The translations under genes were made by a program, and so were the position numbers. DNA of 30,353 nt from Akkermansiaceae bacterium UBA7890 (GTDB lineage: Bacteria; Verrucomicrobiota; Verrucomicrobiia; Verrucomicrobiales; Akkermansiaceae), in contig DLRK01000021.1 of assembly GCA_002501065.1 (NCBI GenBank), positions 1 through 30,353 of the forward strand, given 5' to 3'. Below, in pieces: positions 23,364 to 30,353 of the stretch. Below the pieces are notes generated by a model. The model was not told where the DNA came from. It saw only the letters and a program-made list of their open reading frames with translations, and ran no database searches. Position 1 is the stretch's first letter, and every line of letters starts with the position of its first letter.

Positions 23364-25079
23364 TCATTCCGGGAGAACCACGTCGTGATGAAAGTCGAGC
23401 CCGTTGCTGGTGGACTTCACGTAGCGCTGGCGGATGACGAAGTCACCAAAGCGTTCACCCTCCTCCCGGTTCCTGGCATAGTCCTCGATCACCGGTTTGA
23501 GCAGGTCACGAATCTCCTCACTCCTTACGCTGGCACGGTAGAGCTTGTTCAACCGTTGTCCAAAAAATCCACCGCCCAGGTAGACGTTGTACTTGCCGGG
23601 AGCCCGACCCACGAAGGCGATCTCCGCGATGTAGGGCCGCGCACAGCCGTTCGGGCAACCAGTCATCCGGATCGTGATCGCATCATGATGCAGGCCACAC
23701 TCCTCAATGACCTCTTCCAGTTCCGTGACAACGTCCGGCAGATGACGTTCCGCTTCCGCCAACGCCAGTCCGCAGGTAGGCAGGGCCACACAGGCCAGCG
23801 AGTGGAGCCGCAGGGCGGTATGCCGCTCGTGCACGTCGAGCCTGTAATCTGCAATCAACCTCTCCACCTCGGAACGCTGCTCCCCGCTCACCCGGGCCAC
23901 CACCAGGTTCTGGTTGCCGGTCAGGCGGAATTCACCCTGCAGGATCTTCGCAATTTCCAGGAAACCGCTCCGCCATCGGCTGTCTTCACTGTCGTAAATC
24001 CGTCCCCCCGGCACATAGAAGGTGTAGTTGAAGGTGCCGTCCTGGTTCTCCGACCAGCCATAGCGATCGCCATTTTCGGTAAACTCGTACGGACGCTCCT
24101 TCTCCAGCTCGTAACCCAGTCGCTTCTCCACCAGCCCGCGGAAGGCATCCACCCCGTGATCATCCAGGGTGTATCTCAGGCGGGCATGCCTGCGATCGAT
24201 CCGATCCCCGTGATCGCGCTGCACCAGCATCACCTTCTCGGCCACCTCCACAACCTTGTCGGCGGGAATGAAACCTATCACGTCCGCAACCCGCGGATAG
24301 GTCTTCTCCTTGCCGTGGGTCATTCCCATGCCACCCCCCACCGCCACGTTGAAGCCCTCCAGATCATTTCCCCTGACGATGGCAATGAAGGCAAGATCGT
24401 TGGCGTAGATATCCACGTCATTGTTGGGCGGTAGAGCCACCGCAATCTTGAACTTCCGGGGGAGATAATGCTTCCCGTAGATCGGTTCCTCCTCATCCTT
24501 GCTCGACCCCACCTTTTCGCCATCGAGCCAGATCTCATGATAGGCCCCCGTGGATGGAGTGAGGTGGGCACTGATGGCCCTGGCCGCCTCAAGCACTTCG
24601 GCGTGCAGGACGGAGGCATCGGGATTTGCGTTGCACATCACGTTGCGGTTCACATCCCCGCAGGCCGCGATGGTGTCCAGCGCAGTCTCGTTGATCTCCC
24701 TCATGGTGCGCTTCAGATTGCTCTTGATCACACCATGCAGCTGAAAGGCCTGCCGGGTGGTCAATTTGATTGTGTCGTTGCCATACTCCGTAGCCAGCCG
24801 ATCGATCTCCATCCACTGCTCCGGGGTGGAAACCCCTCCCGGCACCCTGATGCGGATCATGAAGGAAAAGGCCTTCTCCAGCTTTTGCTTACGCCGGGCG
24901 GACCGCAGATCCCGGTCGTCCTGCTGGTAGGATCCATGGAACTTGATGAGTTGTTGATCGTCCGCCGAGAGGCCCCCGGTGGAAAGATCCTGCAACCCTT
25001 CCGCAATCGTCCCGCGCAGATAGTTGCTGCGCTCCTTGATGCCCTCGTTAGCCGATGGTTTTCCGTCCTTCTTGCTCAT
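23364..25079 (-). CDS. cysI: Assimilatory sulfite reductase, siroheme/[4Fe-4S] hemoprotein (CysI type)
   Basis: Carries out the six-electron reduction of sulfite to sulfide. The 571 residues match the length of enterobacterial CysI (about 570). Shared motifs include ESNYLRGTIAE-like SNYLRGTIAEGLQDL, HGSYQQDDRDLR, DVNRNVMCNANP, YLPRKFKIAVALPP and TGNQNLVVA. The cluster/siroheme cysteines are C430, C436, C475 and C479 (CVALPTC and GCPNGC). Two features argue for the CysI branch over plant-type ferredoxin reductases: overall similarity and length. A flavoprotein partner CysJ is not encoded in the window, so electrons may come from a distant CysJ or a ferredoxin-like donor. It is the first gene of the cysI-cysH-cysK set, and a palindrome lies about 105 bases upstream of its ATG. 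Confidence 0.94.
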   Translation of the reverse strand: MSKKDGKPSANEGIKERSNYLRGTIAEGLQDLSTGGLSADDQQLIKFHGSYQQDDRDLRSARRKQKLEKAFSFMIRIRVPGGVSTPEQWMEIDRLATEYGNDTIKLTTRQAFQLHGVIKSNLKRTMREINETALDTIAACGDVNRNVMCNANPDASVLHAEVLEAARAISAHLTPSTGAYHEIWLDGEKVGSSKDEEEPIYGKHYLPRKFKIAVALPPNNDVDIYANDLAFIAIVRGNDLEGFNVAVGGGMGMTHGKEKTYPRVADVIGFIPADKVVEVAEKVMLVQRDHGDRIDRRHARLRYTLDDHGVDAFRGLVEKRLGYELEKERPYEFTENGDRYGWSENQDGTFNYTFYVPGGRIYDSEDSRWRSGFLEIAKILQGEFRLTGNQNLVVARVSGEQRSEVERLIADYRLDVHERHTALRLHSLACVALPTCGLALAEAERHLPDVVTELEEVIEECGLHHDAITIRMTGCPNGCARPYIAEIAFVGRAPGKYNVYLGGGFFGQRLNKLYRASVRSEEIRDLLKPVIEDYARNREEGERFGDFVIRQRYVKSTSNGLDFHHDVVLPE

Positions 25080-25184
25080 GCGTATTCTGAAATTGGGCCT
25101 TGGTAGACGTCCCGTTGCTCCCAGCTATCTTGAGAGGGCTCCACGCTGCGCATCGTCGAAAACGACATGCTCAGGGATATTAAT

Positions 25185-25212
25185 CATAAGTAACTTGATC
25201 AAGTAAGTTATG
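25185..25212. promoter_or_regulatory. 28-base imperfect palindrome upstream of cysI, candidate operator
   Basis: The sequence is symmetric at 24 of 28 positions, with a perfect 12-base core ACTTGATCAAGT (25193-25204) and outer arms CATAA (25185-25189) and TTATG (25208-25212). It lies in a conspicuously A+T-rich patch inside the 290-base gap 25080-25369, the largest gap in the window. On the cysI strand, candidate -10 hexamers TATGAT and TAATAT fall at or next to it. This is the expected place for a repressor site of the cysI-cysH-cysK unit, and the Rrf2 protein encoded nearby is the natural candidate. No other gene is visible in the gap; an OsmC-unit terminator hairpin is at its right end. 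Confidence 0.55.
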
Positions 25213-25324
25213 TTAGTAAGTGTCGGATATTTCCGGGTGAATGCAATCTGAAAGAGGCTATTTCTCTCCCCTCTTCCCGGATGAAGTGGATCAGAATTCC
25301 ACAAAACCTCGGACCCATCTCTCC

Positions 25325-25345
25325 GGAACCGGGACTACCGGTTCC
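25325..25345 (-). terminator. Strong hairpin after the sigma-kinase-OsmC unit
   Basis: A perfect 8-base stem GGAACCGG (25325-25332) and CCGGTTCC (25338-25345) with a 5-base loop lies 24 bases beyond the OsmC-family stop codon. It is placed as a terminator for the minus-strand unit. No T-run follows on the minus strand, so it may need other factors or may protect the mRNA end. Confidence 0.55.
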
Positions 25346-25369
25346 TCTCTTCGCTCTGGCCGGGGGCCC

Positions 25370-25777
25370 CTACTTCCAGCGCCAAGTGAGAAGCACTTCA
25401 ATCTCCGGGTGGATGCTGTGGTAGACCGGACAGCCCAGGGCGGCACCCTGAAGGACCTCGCATCCGGGGTGATCCCCGGGAATCGGCATATCGACTTCCA
25501 CTTCCAGCTTGGAGATCCGGCGGGGGGTATCCTCAGACATATGCTTGCGCACACCAAGTTTCATGCCTTCGAGGGAGATCTCCTTCTGCCGGGCCACAAT
25601 CCCCATCACGGTGGCCATGCAGGTTCCGAGGGAAGTGGCCACCAGGTCGGTGGGCGAAAAGGTCTCCCCACGTCCATTGTTGTCCACCGGAGCGTCGGTG
25701 GCGAGAGAATCGCCAGAGGGATCATGGGTGGCTGAGCAATGGAGCTGGCCCTGGTAGTCGATGCTGATTCCGATCAT
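25370..25777 (-). CDS. OsmC/Ohr-family thiol peroxidase-like protein
   Basis: A 135-residue protein of the OsmC/Ohr family, whose members reduce organic and fatty-acid hydroperoxides with a pair of cysteines. C53 in SLGTCMATVMG and C116 in AALGCPVYHSI occupy the two expected positions, and the FSPTDLVATSLGTC context is the family hallmark. The length is normal. Its start codon overlaps the stop of the kinase gene as ATGA (25774-25777), so translation is coupled to the kinase. This links a probable peroxide-handling enzyme to a sigma/kinase signalling unit; a stress-response role is inferred. It is the last gene before a strong hairpin. Confidence 0.9.
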   Translation of the reverse strand: MIGISIDYQGQLHCSATHDPSGDSLATDAPVDNNGRGETFSPTDLVATSLGTCMATVMGIVARQKEISLEGMKLGVRKHMSEDTPRRISKLEVEVDMPIPGDHPGCEVLQGAALGCPVYHSIHPEIEVLLTWRWK

Positions 25778-28542
25778 TTCTCAGGCGCGCCTTCCGGCGC
25801 GGTTTCGTTTTCATTCTCTTTTTCGGCGATGACCGGGACCTTGGCAAGAACGACCCGGAAACCGTAGAGGCCGGAAGTATCGCCATTGCCCGGGCTCAGG
25901 GAAGGTTTGCGTACGGGTCTGCGCACCGAGGCCTTGAGGTGATTGTCAACAAACCCCTTCCAGCATGCCCCCCGCGCGACGTCGTACTCGCCGAAGGAAC
26001 TGTAATCACTCCCCACCCACTCCAGCACGTTGCCTCCGAGATCATACATCATGTGCTTACCCACCGGTCGACCAGCATAGCTGCCCACCGGTGACGTGTA
26101 GGCCACTCCGTCATTGTAGTCCGCAATATGATCGCCGGTCTCCACGAAATCGGCATCCACCAGACTCAAGTCCGCAAAGTTTCCACCACGCTCCGGCGGC
26201 GGCATCTCCGCTCCCCAGAAGAACCCGTCGGCTCGTCCATGCTTCTCCATCGGCCACACCCCGTTCTCACCATCCAGACCCACGAAGATACTCCACTCCG
26301 CATCGGTGGGCAGACGATAGTGGTGTCCCATTCCGATCTCACCCTTCTTGCGCTCGTAATGGGTGAGCCACAGGCAAAACAACTCCGCATCCTCCCGCGT
26401 GACATTCACCACCGGATGGTCGGGACCACGAGCCTGCGGATCCTTCCGCGCAAACTCCGGTTGCACCGGAGGGAGGACCTTGCCCTCCTGCTGGTTGACA
26501 AATCGGGCATAATCCGCCGCTGCGGTTTTGTCATTCCGCTTGGGCGCAGGGAGATTTTCCGCCATGCTCCTGATGAAAAGGTCATAGTCGCGCTGCCGGG
26601 TTTCCCAGATGCTGGCCAGCAGTTCCAGATCTTCCCGGACGGGTATGAACTGCATGGCCAGGCTGTTTTCGAGTGGTTCACGCGGATAGGCAAAGAGGTT
26701 CTCATGCTGAAGGGAAATGACCATGTCCTCCAGGACCTGGTCGGTGCGCAGATAGAGGGGTTGCTCATGTCGCCGGAACATGGGCAACTCCACGATCAGT
26801 TTGAGTTCCCCCTGTCCTTTTGGATTCAACTCCACCCGTGCTCCCCGTTTTTCCCCGCTGATTCCTTCGAGAGGAGTCTGGCCCAGGGCCTGCGAGTAAA
26901 CCTGCCCCTTGTGTGTCCGCTGGATGTAGACTTCGGCCCCGGCAGGTCTGCTGGTGAGTTTGAGATAGGCATAGGCCGTCGTACGCACCACCGCGTAAAA
27001 GGGATGGATCTTCCGTCTCTGGGGATCTTCCGGACTGAGCCCGGGAATCGACCGATTGTAGTCCAACTTGTACTCCAGCCACTGATCTTCTTCCAGATGA
27101 GTTTCCCGGCACTGTTTCTCCAGCCACTTGACGTAATCACGAGCCTCCTTCTCATTGACCAGGATAACCTCGTTCTCAATCCCGTTCTCGGTCAGGGTTC
27201 TCACCAGTCCCACCTGCCGATCGGTATCCTGCCGGTAATAATCCCAGGCCTCCGCAGTCACATAATACTGGCTGATATGATAGTCCTCCTCGGGCTGGTA
27301 ACGCGTCCCGAAGACATCCACCCAGGGCTCCAGCTCAAGGGGCGGGTTGAATTCCACCAGAGACGGTCCGATTACCGCCCCCTTCTCGCCAACCTTCTCC
27401 GTCACGGTCTGCTCCCGATAGCCTTTCAGCTTGAGCGTGAAGGTCACGGTAGTTCCCTCGGGGAAATCCATCGGATCCAGGGGCGTGAGCCCCAGGGACT
27501 CCTCATCCTCGCTGTAAACCATTGCTCCCGGGGGATCACTGCTGATGGCCACACCCCGCATCTGCAATGGCGGCGGCTTCAGGGACTCCACACTGGAGGG
27601 GATCTCAAGCGGCTTGAGGGCAATCAGTTGGGCTACCGTAGCCATCCCCACCGCGACGGCGAGCACGCCACCCACCATGCCAGCCCGCACCCGGATGGGC
27701 CGCGGCCTGCCCTGCTCCAGACGGTGCAGTTCACGAGCCAATTCCCCCGCCGATCTGATCTTCCGTCGCGAGATCTTCGGCTCGCAAACATCGCAAATGG
27801 TCAGGTTGAGTGCGCGCCAGCGTTTGAGCTTGGAACCCTCCGGCAGGTGGTCGGGCAATTCCGGAAAATCAAGACGATCCTTCCCGGTCGCCATTTCATA
27901 GAGCACCTTACCGAGGCTGTAGACATCGGCCTGGGCCGAACCAGGTCCTTCCGGGGGCACGAATCCTTCCGTTCCCACGAAAGTCTGCTGACCCCGCAGA
28001 GCCACCAGCCCGATATCAGCCAACTTGGCCTTCCCGTCGACAAAGATGACATTGGAGGGCTTCACGTCGCGGTGAGCCAATCCGTGCTCGTGGAGATGTT
28101 CAAGGGCTTCTGCCAGGGTCCGACCGCAGGTGATGCAATCCTCGACTCCGATCGCATCACCTTCCACCTCCCTCATGTCGCTGCGCAGGGTGCGCGGCTC
28201 ATACTCCACGGGATTGAGGTTCCGGCCCGTTGTGATGTCATCGCCCAACTCCATCACGTAATAGTAAAAGGGTTCGTCCTCCACCTCGGCACGTCCCACG
28301 TGCAGAATGTTTACCAGTCCCGGGTGATCCCGGGAGATGGGCTCGTATTTCAGAATTCCCTCAAACTCGCGCTCAAATCCCCGCTCATCCTCAAAATCGT
28401 TGTGCCAGACAGTCTTCACTGCCCGCAGCGCACCGGTCACCCCACGAGCGAGCCACACCTCACCGTAGGAGCCGCCGCCGATCTTCCTCAGAACCTCATG
28501 ATCTGGGATCGTCGGTTCCGGGCGAACCTTATTGTTTTGCAT
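25774..28542 (-). CDS. Transmembrane Ser/Thr protein kinase with PEGA and SUMF1/FGE-like sensor domains
   Basis: A 922-residue receptor-type kinase. The cytoplasmic kinase domain (about 15-280) has the glycine loop GGGSYGEV at 22-29, the ATP lysine K43, the catalytic loop HRDVKPSN at 157-164, D176-I177-G178 in place of DFG, and FVPPEG in place of APE. One helix at about 287-309 is followed by periplasmic PEGA-like repeats (about 331-385 and 525-570). The C-terminal SUMF1/formylglycine-generating-enzyme-like domain (about 700-905) carries PVVNVTREDAELFC, YRLPTDAEWS, YDLGGNVLEWV and GFRVVL. The catalytic cysteine pair of true FGE does not align with cysteines here, so this domain more likely binds a ligand or partner. 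The start overlaps the sigma gene by 14 bases and the stop overlaps the OsmC-family gene. Confidence 0.93.
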   Translation of the reverse strand: MQNNKVRPEPTIPDHEVLRKIGGGSYGEVWLARGVTGALRAVKTVWHNDFEDERGFEREFEGILKYEPISRDHPGLVNILHVGRAEVEDEPFYYYVMELGDDITTGRNLNPVEYEPRTLRSDMREVEGDAIGVEDCITCGRTLAEALEHLHEHGLAHRDVKPSNVIFVDGKAKLADIGLVALRGQQTFVGTEGFVPPEGPGSAQADVYSLGKVLYEMATGKDRLDFPELPDHLPEGSKLKRWRALNLTICDVCEPKISRRKIRSAGELARELHRLEQGRPRPIRVRAGMVGGVLAVAVGMATVAQLIALKPLEIPSSVESLKPPPLQMRGVAISSDPPGAMVYSEDEESLGLTPLDPMDFPEGTTVTFTLKLKGYREQTVTEKVGEKGAVIGPSLVEFNPPLELEPWVDVFGTRYQPEEDYHISQYYVTAEAWDYYRQDTDRQVGLVRTLTENGIENEVILVNEKEARDYVKWLEKQCRETHLEEDQWLEYKLDYNRSIPGLSPEDPQRRKIHPFYAVVRTTAYAYLKLTSRPAGAEVYIQRTHKGQVYSQALGQTPLEGISGEKRGARVELNPKGQGELKLIVELPMFRRHEQPLYLRTDQVLEDMVISLQHENLFAYPREPLENSLAMQFIPVREDLELLASIWETRQRDYDLFIRSMAENLPAPKRNDKTAAADYARFVNQQEGKVLPPVQPEFARKDPQARGPDHPVVNVTREDAELFCLWLTHYERKKGEIGMGHHYRLPTDAEWSIFVGLDGENGVWPMEKHGRADGFFWGAEMPPPERGGNFADLSLVDADFVETGDHIADYNDGVAYTSPVGSYAGRPVGKHMMYDLGGNVLEWVGSDYSSFGEYDVARGACWKGFVDNHLKASVRRPVRKPSLSPGNGDTSGLYGFRVVLAKVPVIAEKENENETAPEGAPEK

Positions 28543-29212
28543 GCTTTTCGAGTTTGGCCAACTCCCGCTTCAGCACAGCGCCCACCCGGTGCTTGGCAAG
28601 ATAGACTTGAGCCATGCTGACGCCAAGGTGCGCCTGCACCTTCTTGGCTTCCCATTGTTTCACCACGTAGTAATCAAAAATCTGGTATTGCTTCGGGGAG
28701 ACCTGGGCCTTGACTCGCGCGAGTGCCGCATCCGCCAGGTTCTTCTTCCACTCCACATTCCACATACGCTCCAGGAGATCTCCCTTGGGATCTTCAAACC
28801 GGTCAATCACAGCCGTCTTGCGGTCGTCATCCCATTCGGCCCCCGCCATCGCAGTGTCCTTCTTGCGCTTGCGGAACTGGTCGTTGATCCGCCAGCGCGT
28901 CATGTTCATGAGCCACGTCTTGAAGGAACCCTGCTCCGGATCGTAGAGGCGTTTCTTGCTCTGCTTGGCAATCGAGAGGATCGTTTCCTGGACCACGTCG
29001 AAGGCTTCGTCAGAACGCAGACCGGCCTTCAATCCCACCGAGTAGATGAGCCGCCAGTAGGTCTGGTAAAACTCGTCCCAGGTTCTTTGATCATCCCAGT
29101 TCTCCAGGCGCGCGATGAGACTTTTGCGAGTCCGCTCATAGGCCTGCTCCATACCCTTCTTCCGCGTATCGGCCGCGGTCTCAACATCTTCGCGCTGGAT
29201 CTCTTCAGGCAT
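28529..29212 (-). CDS. ECF-type RNA polymerase sigma factor
   Basis: A 227-residue sigma-70 family protein with only regions 2 and 4. Region 2 spans about 40-115 (WDEFYQTYWRLIYSVG, SDEAFDVVQETILSIA, GSFKTWLMNMTRWRINDQFRKRK). Region 4 is at about 155-222 (SPKQYQIFDYYVVKQW, then helix-turn-helix KVQAHLGVSMAQVYLAKHRV). About 35 extra residues precede region 2. No anti-sigma gene lies next to it; a membrane kinase gene overlaps its end by 14 bases. This matches the pattern of kinase-controlled ECF factors, such as the EcfP/PknT pair of Vibrio. An AGGA nine bases before ATG 29212 is a reasonable ribosome binding site. It probably drives a stress or envelope regulon that may include its own operon. 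Confidence 0.93.
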   Translation of the reverse strand: MPEEIQREDVETAADTRKKGMEQAYERTRKSLIARLENWDDQRTWDEFYQTYWRLIYSVGLKAGLRSDEAFDVVQETILSIAKQSKKRLYDPEQGSFKTWLMNMTRWRINDQFRKRKKDTAMAGAEWDDDRKTAVIDRFEDPKGDLLERMWNVEWKKNLADAALARVKAQVSPKQYQIFDYYVVKQWEAKKVQAHLGVSMAQVYLAKHRVGAVLKRELAKLEKHAKQ

Positions 29213-29330
29213 TAAAGGGATTCCTACTATAAAGCGCCAATGATGTCGCTGACGACCTCAGATTTATTGCCACGGCCTGAATTTCAGAGGATTCAAACTT
29301 TCCCTCATCTCATCATGCTTCTACCAGGGC

Positions 29331-29348
29331 ACCGGAACCTGATCCGGT
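29331..29348. promoter_or_regulatory. Hairpin in the divergent sigma/DUF3500 intergenic region
   Basis: ACCGGA (29331-29336) and TCCGGT (29343-29348) form a 6-base stem with a 6-base loop, followed on the plus strand by TTT. It sits in the 271-base gap 29213-29483 between divergent starts, so it is more likely an operator or leader element than a true terminator. The same gap has CCGGTTCC (29400-29407) and CCGGAACC (29421-29428). No short gene is visible in this gap. Confidence 0.35.
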
Positions 29349-29483
29349 TTTCCCTACCCATCCCGGGTATTCGCAGTCCCAACTCCCGGTGGCTCCCCTC
29401 CGGTTCCCTCGAATCGAAATCCGGAACCAGAAAAAGAATTGCCCCCTTCTCTCCGTACCCCTAAGGGTCTAGAAACCAGAACC

Positions 29484-30353
29484 ATGAACTCCGACTTCCG
29501 CCCAGATTGCCCCTCCTCCTCCAGCCGTCGAACCTTCCTCCGCACTTCCACAGGTGCCGCCGCGGGAATCGGGGCTGCCAGTTTCGTCCCCGCCCTCGCC
29601 GCCAAGAAGAAAGCGGCCCCGGACTCTCCGGAAACCCTGGTGAAGACCTTCCACGATTCCCTGAGCGACGAGCAACGCAAGATGATCTGCTTCCCCTTCG
29701 ATCACAAGCTGCGCCTGAAGGTGGACAACAACTGGCAGATCACCAAGGCCAAGGTGAAGAGCTTCACCAAGGATCAGCAGGCCATGATCAAGAGCATCTT
29801 CATGGGAATCCACAGCGAGGAATACGCCGAGAAGGTCTTCGACCAGGTCGAGTGGGACAGCGGAATCGAAGGCTTCGAAGGCGGTTCCTCGGTAGCGGTC
29901 TTCGGCAAACCCGGAACCGGCAAGTTCGAGTTCGTCCTGAGCGGTCGCCACTGCACCCGCCGCTGCGACGGTGACTCGGTGGAAGGGGCCGCCTTCGGGG
30001 GGCCCATCTTCTACGGCCACGCTGGCAAGAGCTTCAACGAAGGTCCCAAGCACGAAGAAAACGCCTACTGGTACCAGGCCGTCACCGCCAACGAGGTCTA
30101 CCAGATGCTCGATGGCAAGCAGCGCAAGGTCGCCCTGCTCGGCAAGAGTCGGGGCGAAAGGGGCAACAAGACGATCGAGTTGACCGGCAAGAAAACCGGC
30201 CTGGAGGGAATCCGGGCAGGGGATCTCAGCGCGGACCAGAAGGATCACCTCATGAAAGTGGTGGGGGATCTCCTCGCTCCCTTCCGCAAGCAGGACTCCC
30301 AGGAAGCCCTCAAATACATCAAGGCGGGCGGAGTCGACAACCTGCACCTCGCC
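29484..30353 (+). CDS. Tat-exported DUF3500-like protein (3' truncated by window)
   Basis: The frame stays open from ATG 29484 to the window end (290 codons), so the C-terminus is missing. The N-terminus has a twin-arginine signal: SSRRTFLRT with R15 and R16, a hydrophobic Ala/Gly-rich stretch, and an Ala-Leu-Ala cleavage site near 37-39. It is therefore exported folded, perhaps with a cofactor. The mature part resembles DUF3500 proteins, with SLSDEQRKMICFPFD near 57-71, a central block RHCTRRCDGDSVEGAAFGGPIFYGH, and ANEVYQMLDGKQRKVALL. I assign the family from memory at moderate confidence. The CxxxC pair in the central block may bind a metal or form a disulfide, which is inference. The gene is divergent from the sigma-kinase-OsmC unit and could belong to its regulon. 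Confidence 0.7.
   Translation, partial: MNSDFRPDCPSSSSRRTFLRTSTGAAAGIGAASFVPALAAKKKAAPDSPETLVKTFHDSLSDEQRKMICFPFDHKLRLKVDNNWQITKAKVKSFTKDQQAMIKSIFMGIHSEEYAEKVFDQVEWDSGIEGFEGGSSVAVFGKPGTGKFEFVLSGRHCTRRCDGDSVEGAAFGGPIFYGHAGKSFNEGPKHEENAYWYQAVTANEVYQMLDGKQRKVALLGKSRGERGNKTIELTGKKTGLEGIRAGDLSADQKDHLMKVVGDLLAPFRKQDSQEALKYIKAGGVDNLHLA

Noticed and set aside
25774..26450. Possible target of a diversity-generating retroelement (SUMF1/C-type-lectin-like domain)
   Set aside because: Such domains can be diversification targets, but no reverse transcriptase, template repeat or accessory gene is seen in the window.
26128..28620. 830-codon open frame on the plus strand opposite the kinase gene
   Set aside because: The length is striking, but the translation has no recognisable domain and the minus-strand kinase carries all conserved motifs. 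Long antisense frames are common in GC-rich genes.
28532..29215. 227-codon plus-strand frame mirroring the sigma factor gene almost exactly
   Set aside because: It has no family features and the minus strand encodes a complete ECF sigma factor with regions 2 and 4.

Overview
This window reads as a high-GC chromosomal segment from a Gram-negative-type bacterium, most likely Verrucomicrobiota or a close PVC-group relative. This is inferred from gene families, not from a marker gene: an ECF sigma factor fused by overlap to a Ser/Thr kinase with periplasmic PEGA and SUMF1-like domains, a large MoxR/von Willebrand A (VWA)/ABC-transporter membrane cluster, a Tat-exported DUF3500-like protein, and gene starts that mostly lack Shine-Dalgarno motifs. 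No rRNA, tRNA, CRISPR, phage or insertion sequence is visible. Coding density is high and no gene-free stretch exceeds 300 bases.

Region 1 (1-2320, +): the 3' part of a cyclophilin-type peptidyl-prolyl isomerase, then plsY and gpsA overlapping by 11 bases (supply and first acylation of glycerol-3-phosphate for phospholipids).

Region 2 (2468-11181, +): a tightly packed set of membrane-anchored coiled-coil protein, MoxR AAA+ ATPase, exported two-helix membrane protein, ABC ATPase, ABC-2 permease, DUF58 protein and exported TPR-like protein. The same theme resumes at 15513-20249 with a BatA-like VWA protein and a 923-residue protein carrying two VWA-type MIDAS motifs and an amidotransferase-like segment. 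A MoxR ATPase with several VWA/DUF58 partners suggests an assembly, chaperone or envelope-stress machine in the inner membrane.

Region 3 (11254-15407) interrupts that set with a sugar-acid cassette: a GntP-family permease (-) divergent from a pentonate dehydratase of the IlvD/Edd family and a DHDPS-family aldolase/dehydratase (+).

Region 4 (20286-25369): assimilatory sulfur genes. cysI-cysH-cysK run on the minus strand. cysE is also on the minus strand and starts only 17 bases from a divergent Rrf2-family regulator lacking the Fe-S cysteines. A 28-base imperfect palindrome upstream of cysI is the best operator candidate in the window.

Region 5 (25370-29212, -): a translationally coupled unit of ECF sigma factor, receptor kinase and OsmC/Ohr-like thiol peroxidase, closed by a strong hairpin. 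Divergent from it, a Tat-signal DUF3500-like protein runs off the right edge (29484-30353).
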